From positions 4,402,001 through 4,466,000 of the forward strand of contig NC_070571.1 of NCBI RefSeq assembly GCF_026914185.1: a stretch of DNA of 64,000 nt. The letters are read 5' to 3'. The translations under genes and the position numbers were made by a program. Position 1 is the first letter of the stretch. The number at the start of each line of letters is the position of its first letter. Below are positions 51,829-61,329 of the stretch, in pieces. The notes under the pieces are model-generated. The model ran no database searches, had not been told where the DNA came from, and worked only from the letters and a program-made list of their open reading frames with translations. The DNA is from Puccinia triticina (lineage: Eukaryota; Basidiomycota; Pucciniomycetes; Pucciniales; Pucciniaceae).

Positions 51829-52971
51829 TGTAGGAATACAGACCCAGACCACCCGCAGCAACCCCCGCGGAAGCTAGCGCGGCCAGACCCAGATCAAAGC
51901 CCAGCTGCAATGAGAGGTAAGCCCTCTTGCAGTCAAGATCCCAAACCCTAACCCAGACAGCCGCTGACGAGCCACGCTCTGATGCCCGCAGATGCCGGAA
52001 CCTTAACGGTCAGCGCAACAGAAAAAAAGAAGTCGAAGCAAGCCTCCGGGTAAGTCAGCAAGAAGAGAGATAAGATTGAAGCGCAAGCTAACAAACTTTA
52101 TTCTCAACAGAAATCTCGCCGACCGCATCGCAGACCAGACCAGAACCACCCTCCTCAACAGGATAACGGGCAGCACCAATCAGCAAGGTGAGCAGCTACA
52201 TTAGGACCCTGGAAACCCCCAATAAATGAGCGGCATGAAAATGTATGAATTTTTGCATTTTTTTGCAAAATGGTACGCATGAAAATGGTATGAATTGGCT
52301 TTGAAACCCAAAAGGGTACGCATGAAACACCAAATAAATGTATAAATTTTCAATGAAATTCAGGTAAGTTGGCCAAAACCCGCAAATCCCCGCTTAAAAT
52401 CGGGTTTTTCGGGACCCCCAGTCGGATTTAAGCTCAAGCGTATGCATGAAAATGTATGAATCAGCCGAAAAAACCCATTCCCCGGTGCCCCCCAATGTAT
52501 GAATTTAGGCAAAATTCAGGAATTTACATGCCGCCCATTTATAGGGGGTTTCCAGGGTCCTGCTACATTCTCCAGATCAGAGTAGTAGAATGAAGACATA
52601 GCTAACTCGGACAAACCATGTTTGACGAGCAGACCCAGATGCAGCCCATCCGCATAGACAGGACGAAGCCAGGTTACTACGACAACCGGCACCTGCATTG
52701 GTAAGGGCAAGCGCAAGAAAAAGAAACAAAAGGACGGGGAAGCTAATGGAGAACATAAATCTTCACGATTAGATTTGACCAATCCCCGTCGCAGCTCTGA
52801 TTCAAACAGCATAGCAACTCAACAAGAAAAACCAAAGTCAAGCACGATCTCGTGCTGCTTTCAGGTAAAACTGAGTTTTCAGTTTAAAAGATTCATCATT
52901 ACTTTAATATAAACATGTAATTACATATATTAAAATAAGCAATCTATCTTTCAGTTGCTTCAAATCTTTCA
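51829..52971 (+). repeat. 5' LTR of the Copia element, with MITE
   Basis: TGTAGGAATACAGACCC to CAAATCTTTCA. It holds several intron-like signals: GTAAGCCCTC...CCCGCAG, GTAAGTCAGC...CTCAACAG and GTAAAACTGAG...ATCTTTCAG. Confidence 0.9.
52203..52561. mobile_element. hAT-type MITE in the Copia 5' LTR (359 bp, TSD GCTACATT)
   Basis: Terminal inverted repeats AGGACCCTGGAAACCCCC and GGGGGTTTCCAGGGTCCT; inside them GCGGCATG/CATGCCGC. Perfect 8 bp duplications GCTACATT at 52195-52202 and 52562-52569. The 3' LTR has the empty site. The body has several ATGAAAATG.TATGAAT repeats and no ORF. Confidence 0.95.
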
Positions 52972-52984
52972 GATTTACAGTCTC
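52972..52984 (+). promoter_or_regulatory. Copia primer binding site, half-tRNA-Tyr type
   Basis: GATTTACAGTCTC lies directly after the 5' LTR; identical to the site of the other Copia at 38262-38274 and complementary to the anticodon arm of the tRNA-Tyr-like sequences in this window. Confidence 0.7.
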
Positions 52985-53032
52985 GGACAGCTCTCATCAA
53001 CGACCCCAATCAGCAACTGAAAGCAGGACAAG

Positions 53033-56000
53033 ATGGCAAATACTCAAAACCAAAATGCAAGCGGAAGCGAATCCATCGTCAAATCCACTAAGAATGACGC
53101 CTACAGCCCCGACAAGGACCATGTGAACGTACCCAAGTTTGATGGATCAAACTTTCCTCTTTGGGAAAGAAAAATAAAAATGCACCTTTGACCACGCCAT
53201 CTGGATAGCTACTTAGAAAAGGTAATGTCGAAGGATCCCAATGAAGAGGAGACTCAAGGCGCATTACGGACGTGTAGCATTCTTAGCAAGGCAATGTCAA
53301 ACGCAATCTTTACCAGTGTGGTTAACGACGGCAACAAGCAAGATCCCTACATGATCTGGCAAGACATCAAAACCGTTTATGCTTCAGATTTGCTCTTATC
53401 CGTGTTCCAAGTTTGGAACAAATGGCTAGACATTCAATTCGACAAAGATATGAACACCTACATTGGACAAATGGAAGAAAGTCTGGCAGAGTTTAGTTTG
53501 ATTGGTCTAAAGGTGCCGGACGTTCTTGTTGGCTGTGGAATTGTCGGTAGAATCGCTAAAAAGAGGCCAATACTTATGCAAGCTCTCTTTGCGGACCTGA
53601 AAGCACTGGCGAAACCAAAAGAAATCATAGTGAAGTTGAGAGACATCGGAAGGCATGAATTCTCCACCAAGAGGAAGCTAGTAGAAGAGTCAGATGAAAA
53701 CACATCAACTGCGCTTGCTACCGGCACGAGCCACCGAGGCAACGGGAGGCCAAAGAGAGGAGGTGGCAGAGGACCAGTAATCAGATGCAGTGGCGGTGTA
53801 CACAATCCGAGAGCAACAACTCACGTGGAAGCAGATTGTTGGACAATCAACCCTAACTCTCGACCCCCCAATTGTCCACTTCTCGAAAGGCCACCTGCAT
53901 TGAAAAAGCAACAAACTTCTTATCACACTGAAGCGGATGCCGAAGAGGAGGCGCATCACACGAGCATCGCGAAGCCATCCTTCACCTACAACGCGGCAAC
54001 GTCTGTGAGGTCACTTACGACGATCCTTGACTCAGGCGCGAGTAATCACATGATCAACTCGCTAGCGTACTTTGTCAACACAACACCAGCGCAAATCAGC
54101 ATTATCACCAGGAGTGGAGCGGCAGAACTCGCGGCGATTGCAAGAGGAACAGCCCACTTACATCTGGAGTCGTGCCAAGTAATCATTCTACCGGATGCGC
54201 TCTATGTTCCAAACCTGACAAGAAATCTTGTGTTGCAAAATCGTGCAAGCATCTACAAAGTGAACGGAAACTATGAAGTAAAGATGGATAACATGACTCC
54301 TTTCTCCGTGGATATATCTAATGATCTCTTAGAAATAGTTGGCGTATTGCCACCACCGCAAGACTCGGCAATAACCTTAAACACACTAGCCATGTCCAAA
54401 CAAAGTGATTACAACAAGTGGCACAAGCGCGTAGGGCATGCGAGCTCTGGCAGGATTCAGCAAATTGTGCCGAATAATCTTGAAGTCGTCAAAAGTCAAT
54501 TGTGTAAAGCCTGTATGCTAGGAAAACTGACTCGCATACCATTCAAAGATCACTTCAAATCAGTTGACCAGCCCTTAGCAGTAGTGCATGGCGACTTAGT
54601 CGGACCTATCTCTCCACCGACGAACGGAGGAGCGCGGTATTTCCTGACGTTGGTCAATCAATTCACGGGATATATTCACACTGAAATCCTGAAGGAGAAG
54701 AGTCAAGCGACGCAGTCAATCATGGATTTCAGAATTTTCTTTGAGAAGCAAACCGGACACGCTCTGAAGAAGCTGATAACGGATGGCGGTGGGGAATTTG
54801 TCAATGGTGCTCTCAGTGAAATGTTGAAAGCCAAAGGAATACAACATAACGTTGCTCCAGCTTATACTCCGCAGAACAACGGGCTAGCAGAGCGAGCCAA
54901 TCGCACAATCATTGACATGACTTGCTGCTTAATGATGCAAGCCAACCTATCTCCCGAATGGTGGGCGGAGGCAGTCAAGACAGCAACGGCTACAACAAAT
55001 TGTCTTCCGTCTCTATTGAAAAGTCGGATGACTCCAGTGGAAATGCTCTTCAAAATAAAACCCAATGTGAATTTCTTTTGGCCGTTTGGATGTTGTGTTT
55101 GGATTGTCAAGCCAAAGCAAAAAAGGGACGCCAAGTTCGGAGCAATTTTGTGGGAAGGAGTGCTTCTTGGGTACGAAAATGATTACTCATCATATAAATT
55201 CTTGCGCATTGAAGACAAATCAGTAATCACGGTGAAGCATGTGTACTTCGACAAGAACATCTTTCCTGACTGCCCAGCTCTCAGTAAAAGTCACACCGCA
55301 CTTGGGTCAAATAAGCTTCCAAAATTCAACGCCGAGGAGCCGCTGCCGTTTGCAGACAAGGACAACATCGGTGAAGAACAGCAACAAGAACTAGAAGTCG
55401 AAGAAAGAGAGATAGAAGGCATTGTGAGGAATCTCCGGTGGCAAAGTCCGCTGACGCAAGATACCCCATCTGGGCCCGGCAAGCAGCAAGCGCTACGCAT
55501 GGACAACGGAACCTCCCGCAAAAGAGGTATCGAGCGTCATCAATACACGCAACATCTTGTAAGGCACGCGAAGAAGACAAGCATACCTGATTGAAATTGA
55601 GATCAATCCGAAAACTCACCGTCAAGCCATGAACAGCAAGGATCGGGCGCAATGGTTAGAAGCAGAAGGCAAAGAAATCGCCAACATGTTGCGACATGAA
55701 GTCTGGATAGTCAGGCCGAGGCAGAACCAAGACAAACCCATCTCAACCACCTGGGCTTATCGCCGAAAACTTGGTGCCAACAATGAGGTGATTGAGTTTA
55801 AAGCGCGTATCTGTGCGCAGGGTTTCAGACAAATCCATGGGCGGAATTTCAACGTTACGTATGCACCAACTGGTAAAGCAGCGTCTCTTCGTTTTCTTAT
55901 ATCCTTCGCGTAAACAACAGCTTCAAAATTCATCAGCTCAATGTTCGGAGCGCTTTCTTGACCTGCCCCCTGGAGGACACGGTCACTCTTCTGCCTCCAC

Positions 56001-57080
56001 AAGGATATGACTGCCCTGAAAAATCTGTGCTCGAACTCAGGAAAGCTATCTATGGACTGAAACAGGCCCCTCTTGTTTGGTATAAGAGGCTCATGGCATA
56101 TCTGAAGACGCTGAACTTTCAAATCTCAATCTCAGACCCGTGCGTGTTCTGGCAAAAGGAGTCAAAAGGTCGACCAGCCACATGGTTATTTGCTCACGTG
56201 GATGACATTGTCATCATCAGTCACAATCCAGAAGTGTTCCAACGAGAAATGGAGGAAGAAGTTGAAAAAAAATATATCCAGGGGAGGCGGAGTTCTTACT
56301 TGTAATGAACATTGAGCAATTCACTGATGGTTTACAAATAAACCAAACGCAGTATGTGGAACGGAAGCTGGTGGAATTCGGGCTAGACAAGGAGCACCCA
56401 GCAACTTGTCCTCTTAACCCTCGGGAGAGAATGAAAAAGGCCACGACACAAGAAATTGAAGCCTTCGAGAAGCTGTACGTCAACTCCCAAGGATTAGTTG
56501 GATCTCTGAACTACTTGAGCATTATAACTAGGCCTGACATCTTGTACGCCGTCAGTCAACTGTCACAATATCTAGAGAATCCAGGCATCAAACACTATCA
56601 CGGTCTTCCGATATCTCTTGGGAACTCAACATGTCGGCCTAACCTTCAAGAAGTCAAATGAATTCAAGCTCGCCGCCTTTGCTGATGCAGATTGGGGGAA
56701 TTGCTTGGACACTAGACAGTCCCCAACTGGCTTTGTTGTGAAAGTTGGGTCGCACTTACTCAACTGGAAGTCAACTAAACAACCGACTGTGTCGCTCTCA
56801 ACGGCGGAGGCAGAGTATAAAGCACTCTCTGACCTCGGACGGGATCTCGCGTGGTTTGCTAGTCTAATTGAAGAACTGGAGATTCAAGGCAAGGTTGAAG
56901 ATGTTAAGGTATCAGTGGACAACAAGGGTGCGATTGGCCTAGCCAACAGCGAAACATCTCAGAATAGCTTCAGGACAAAGCACATGAATATTTGACTACA
57001 TTTCGTCAGAGAACTCATTACCTTTCACATCATCAAACTCAAGTATGTCAAAACCACAGCAAACGCAGCGGACTTTCTCA
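53033..57080 (+). pseudogene. Copia Gag-Pol polyprotein, multiply broken
   Basis: Start MANTQNQNASGSESIVKS; TGA at 53189-53191 after IKMHL, same frame. Gag helices (IWQDIKTVYAS), a CxxGVHNP..HVEADCW zinc-binding segment (~53790-53850), protease LDSGASNHM (~54030). GAG-pre-integrase WHKRVGHASSG..CKACMLGK. Integrase core HGDLVGP, ITDGGGEF, PQNNGLAERANR (DDE). The frame stops at 55592-55594; RT continues in other frames from 55629 (WAYRRKLGANNE, CAQGFRQIHG), 55958 (IYGLKQAPLVWYKRL; motif C AHVDDIVII), 56305 (GLVGSLNYLS) and 56618 (RNase H: AAFADADWG, SLSTAEAEYKAL, VDNKGAIGL). TGA after KHMNI at 56993-56995; ADFLTKALG follows at ~57075. Confidence 0.9.
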
Positions 57081-57184
57081 CAAAAGCTCTTGGAAGATTG
57101 GTCATCCGGCGATCTCTTGCGCAAATAGGAGTGATTCAAATCTCCAAGGCTGCTTCTAATCTAACAACTAGAAGCATGGCAGGC

Positions 57185-57960
57185 TGTAGGAATACAGACC
57201 CAGACCACCCGCAGCAACCTCCGCGGAAGCTAGCGCGGCCAGACCCAGATCAAAGCCCAGCTGCAATGAGAGGTAAGCCCTCTTGCAGTCAAGAACCCAA
57301 ACCCTAACCCAGACAGCCGCTGACGAGCCACGCTCTGATGCCCGCAGATGCCGGAACCTTAACAGTCAGCGCAACAGAAAAAAAGAAGTCGAAGCAAGCC
57401 TCCAGGTAAGTCACCGAGAAGAGAGATAAGATTGAAGCGCAAGCTAACAAACTTTATCCTCAACAGAAATCTTGCCGACCGCATCGCAGACCAGACCAGA
57501 ACCACCCTCCTCAACAGGATAACGGGCAGCACCAATCAGCAAGGTGAGCAGCTACATTCTCCAGATCAGAGTAGTAGAATGAAGACATAGCTAACTCGGA
57601 CAAACCATGTTTAACGAGCAGACCCAGATGCAGCCCATCCATATAGACAGGACAAAGCCAGGTTACCACGACAACCGGCACCTGCATTGGTAAGGGCAAG
57701 CTTAAGAAAAAGAAACAAAAGGACGGGGAAGCTAATGGAGAACATAAATCTTCACGATTAGATTCGACCGATCCCCGTCGCAGCTCTGATTCAAACAGCA
57801 TAGAAACTCAACCAGAAAAACCAAAGTCAAGCACGATCTCGTGCTGCTTTTAGGTAAAACTGAGTTTTCAGTTTAAAAGATTCATCATTACTTTAATATA
57901 AACATGTAATTACATATATTAAAATAAGCAATCTATCTTTCAGTTGCTCCAAATCTTTTA
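57185..57960 (+). repeat. 3' LTR of the Copia element (776 bp)
   Basis: Near identical to the 5' LTR minus the MITE; ends CAAATCTTTTA. Confidence 0.95.
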
Positions 57961-57965
57961 AAAAC

Positions 57966-58487
57966 CTCCCTCAATATGGTCAGGACCGCCCATCTCGTCA
58001 GATGATTTCTTGTACCGGAGTCCGTGTACCCAAACAAAGAGGTTTGCGTACCCCCCGTTTCTTGAAGCCGGTGGGAAATCGCTGCGACCGGGCAGAGTGC
58101 GTGATGCTGCTTGTTCAGAATCTGCAGCTTTGGGTTACCCGGCGAGGCTGTCTTTGCTGCTCGCAGTGTCAAGGTGGCCACTCGACCCAGAGATGGGTCT
58201 GTTGTGAAGGAGACGTCCGAAGTCAGAAGAGACTGGTCAAACTGAATTGGGCCACATTCAGATGCATAAGTGAGTTCTGCCAGGCGCGCCAGGGCCCAAA
58301 AAGCGACCAAACAGAGGTCACCAATCGCTTGTTCCTTGTTGGTGGCCTCCTCAATCACGTTGGCACCAACAACGGCCATTGACTCAGACCGCCACAGATT
58401 GCCACGACAGGTGTATGTCTCTAATACGTTCCTGTTTGAGTGAACCTGGACAACAAGGAGGCCGGACGGAATGGTCTCACAGACCAT
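57966..58487 (-). pseudogene. Tyrosine recombinase, N-terminal half of catalytic domain (minus strand)
   Basis: It reads CLVAFWALARLAELTYASEC (catalytic Arg box I), LTSDVSF, LTLRAAKTASPG, HALCPVAAISHRLQET and LTRWAVLTILREV. It resembles the start of the recombinase at 63.9 kb (AIVAFWGMARLSEVTYYEE). Cut by the Copia LTR after REV, with frame continuity to 51828. Confidence 0.85.
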
Positions 58488-58555
58488 CAGCTTGATTGAT
58501 GTTCAATAGAGGCCAAGATTTCACGGACCCTGTGGCTCCTGGGCATGAAACAATC

Positions 58556-58885
58556 TTATTGGTCTTTTGTCACCCGCGCTTGAAGCAGTATGGATAGATG
58601 GGCAAATAGAATCAACAGGAGGATTGAGGAGACCATAGTGATCCTGTACCAGACAATCTTCCCGCCCGCGGCCAAGCTCCCTCTGATCCCGGCTAGGCAA
58701 TTGAGTGGTTCAATCAAAACAAACATAGATATGATCAGCTCCTTTAGTTGGCATGTGTCTCCAACTTCAATAGGTTTGGGCCTGCACAGTCGGCCCATTT
58801 GTTCCATGGCGGTGTCGGTGGCGTCGTTGATATGGCATTGGTGCTGTGAAACCAGCGGTGACCCAACTGGTAGAAAGAGGCCCAC
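58556..58885 (-). pseudogene. Possible degraded RNase H of the minus-strand DIRS-type element
   Basis: Placed directly upstream of the recombinase, as in DIRS elements. INDATDTAMEQMGRLC and LKELIISMFVLIEPL, GGKIVWYRITMVSSIL can be lined up loosely with VGDASTSYGIGVTIGRRW, LETVAIRLVLIAM and GKTLIAWTDNTTM of the plus-strand element. Acidic residues are mostly lost. The likeness is weak. Confidence 0.3.
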
Positions 58886-59574
58886 TTGTGGGACTGGGCT
58901 ATATAACCACGAGCAGGCAAGTGAGGTTTTCCCCCCAGGCGCATCCGTTTTGTCTGTAATTCCAGCTGGCGGTGCATCTCACGCTCCCCTGTATAGAGTG
59001 CCTCAGGCAAATGACTGTTTACGTAAGAAATCTATGACCATGGTGAAAGATATACATCAGCATACTTTCCCAGCCAAATTGGCTGGCACAATGGGATAAA
59101 CTTTATTTCAATCTTGTTCTTTTACCAGGAGTGAAACGGGAGGTGGGATGGGTCCAAGGGGCCGTCTCTTCAGTACAAGCTTACACGTCAAGGTACAGGC
59201 AATTAGCCCCCCCATACTGGGGACCAGCCTCATCTGACATGAGGCGGCACTGTAGCGAGTACAGGGAGGAGCCTCGGCCGGAGGCTCTCCGGCCAGGGAG
59301 ACAATGTCGAGCTAGTCGCAGGGAACTTCCTTCCCTCCACAGCTTCTGCCCTTAGCCGTATCTGCCTTCCAGACCTCCCCATTCCTTCTTCCCTTGATCG
59401 CGCTGAGCTTCGCGCCGTATTGCCTTATAGAATTTTCGGCATTTCGGCAGAACCTAGCCCATTAGGCATTCCTAGCCAAGAAACTCAAAATAGCGATCAA
59501 CAAACTTCCAGACCACATAGCACTATCATTCCACACCCAGTCTAACATCTACCTCCCCCTTTAAATCCCCTCCG
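58886..59574. other. Junction region between two DIRS-type elements, no gene seen
   Basis: Short ORFs on both strands. A GC-rich hairpin CTCGGCCGGAG/CTCTCCGGCC is at 59271-59297. I cannot locate the element termini. Confidence 0.3.
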
Positions 59575-60943
59575 ATGTCGAACCCCTCCGCCGAGACGAG
59601 CGACCAGCTCAAAGCATCCACAGAGCTTGCAATAGACTCCACCCAAACAAATCCTATTCCCACACCTCCCAATCCCACTCCCACAAACCCCGACACCCAA
59701 GTCCCACAGGCACCAGCAGCGTCGAGCGCACCAGCCCCTAAGACAAACCCCCCACGAGCCGCGAAGACGACAGCACCCAAAGTCACCAGCAAGGCAACAG
59801 TCAAACAACCGAAAAAGGCCAAGGAAACTCCTAACCGCGAACCCACAGACGTGGCGGTCGGAAGTAACCAAATGAATCCAGAGATCGCGAGAGCGCTAGG
59901 GGCAGCTCATAGTAAGCAAACAACCCAATCAAAAACCACTTTCACGTGAAACTAAAAAAAAGAAAAAAAACTATTATATAGCGTTAGGAAACCAGGAAGA
60001 AGGCGAGGACGACGAGGAGGCGATCGTCGTACTGAAAGAAGATCCACGACTTGCGAAGGACCGAGCGGCGGACATGATCCTCTCAAAGGCACTGAAGGCT
60101 CAGGAAGAAGGCGACGAAGAGAAGGCCGACCGACTGCTTGCAATGTGGGACAAGATTGCGGGGAAGACGGAGGCCAAGGGTGGATTGCGTGAAGCCCACA
60201 ACAGCTCAAAAGAGCCGAACCAGATAATCCCCCTCAAGCGGCCCGCACAAGATCAAATTGACACCCAAGTCGGATCAACAAAATTTGTCTGGGGCGTCAG
60301 CAACAGCCACGACGACGGAGGATTCACTCCATACTTTCACAAACTGATCCTTGAGCTGAAAGGCCCACTCCCTTTCACCATTTTCAACAAGGAATGGCAA
60401 GAAAAAGCCCTCACCTACCAGTCACTCAACCGCCCCAAAACTGAAGAAACGGCAGCAGAGAAGGGCCTCCGCTACCACGGTTACCCGGTCCCAGACGAGT
60501 GGCGCCAAACTTTCATCGACTGGACCCTCAATCACGCCTCTGCAAGAGAGACGCTAGGGATAAAGTACAAATACAGCACCTTAGCGGAATGGCTCCGAAT
60601 TCACAAAGGACACTGTGAGAAGTTGATGAAACAACACGGTTTCATGGTCGGTCTCTGGTACAACATCCGGATCAGAAACAACGTGTTTGCGTTCCGACCC
60701 AAGAATGAAGGCGAAGAATCTTTTTCAGACATTTCCATTTTTAAGCAAGAGACGGCAGATGACGCGTATGGTGAAGCGAAGGACTTTGATGAGATCGGAG
60801 TGCGGTGCAACCCCTACGCGCTAGGAGCAGCAAGAGCTAAATGGGACGTTCATACCAGTACCAAACCAGCCGCAACGCCCCCGACACACCCCAAACAGAC
60901 CTCAAACCCAAAATCTGAAAAAGGGAAAGCCTCCCTACCCTAG
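59575..60943 (+). CDS. Gag-like protein of the plus-strand DIRS-type element, one intron
   Basis: Exon 1 (59575-59911) is Pro/Ala/Thr/Lys-rich and disordered, starting MSNPSAETSDQLKAS. A 70 bp intron (59912-59981; GTAAGC to ATATAG) joins in frame to exon 2 (59982-60943), giving GAAHTLGNQEEGEDD. Exon 2 has an acidic stretch, a helical region (RAADMILSKALKAQEEGDEE) and a globular part with FVWGVSNSHDDGGFTPYF, LRYHGYPVPDEWRQTFIDW and GLWYNIRIRNNVF. The stop is at 60941-60943. An in-frame alternative without splicing ends at 59949. No family name can be given from sequence alone; position before a DIRS-type RT points to a capsid role. Confidence 0.6.
59912..59981 (+). other. Intron in the DIRS-type gag
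   Basis: GTAAGCAAAC donor, ACTAAAAAA branch-like word, CTATTATATAG acceptor; phase 1. Joining restores one open frame. Confidence 0.65.
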
Positions 60944-61329
60944 AAACCCCAAACAACCTCGGCGAACGATCCACAAGTGGCCAGACCAGCCAGAGGAGGT
61001 TACAAGGGAAACCAGTACGACCCCAACTACGTTGACCCGAGGCGAAACCGCAACCCAGGCGCGGCAGGAGAGGGGCAGGGACAATTAGTGAAGTACAGGT
61101 AAATGAGATCGATGCCGGCCCCTCCCCCCCCCCCCCCCCCCCCCCCCATAACCCCCACCATAAGATCCTTAACCACCCATCCGCCCCCCTATCCTTTTGT
61201 CTCTATATCTACTTCGCCTTTCCTCTTCACCATTCCCCTGTTTCACTTGTCTCCCCAATCTTTCCACCCAACACTCTCAGACCAAGACACCTTGTTTTCA
61301 TGATCCTCTTCCCCATATGAAATTAAAGA
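60944..61329 (+). other. Gag tail remnant and homopolymer C tract
   Basis: In another frame the text YKGNQYDPNYVDPRRNRNPG continues a plausible gag tail (about 61000-61100), implying a frameshift near 60940. It is followed by GTAAATG and a run of roughly 25 C (61123-61147). The rest is pyrimidine-rich, no gene. Confidence 0.4.

Larger units (their letters stand above)
51829..57960 (+). mobile_element. Full-length Copia-type LTR retrotransposon
   Basis: LTRs 51829-52971 and 57185-57960 with TG..CA (TA in the 3' copy) ends; perfect AAAAC duplications at 51824-51828 and 57961-57965. The 5' LTR is 1143 bp; subtracting a 359 bp MITE and its 8 bp duplication gives 776 bp, exactly the 3' LTR length. 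Gene order gag, protease, integrase, RT, RNase H fits Copia. The coding region is broken by a TGA and frameshifts. Confidence 0.95.

Noticed and set aside
58744..59010. 88-codon minus-strand ORF as an RT gene
   Set aside because: No RT motif is visible; only the neighbouring frame has a faint RNase H resemblance.
59526..59871. Minus-strand Gly/Val-rich ORFs opposite the DIRS gag
   Set aside because: They are antisense shadows of the Pro/Ala/Thr-rich gag exon.
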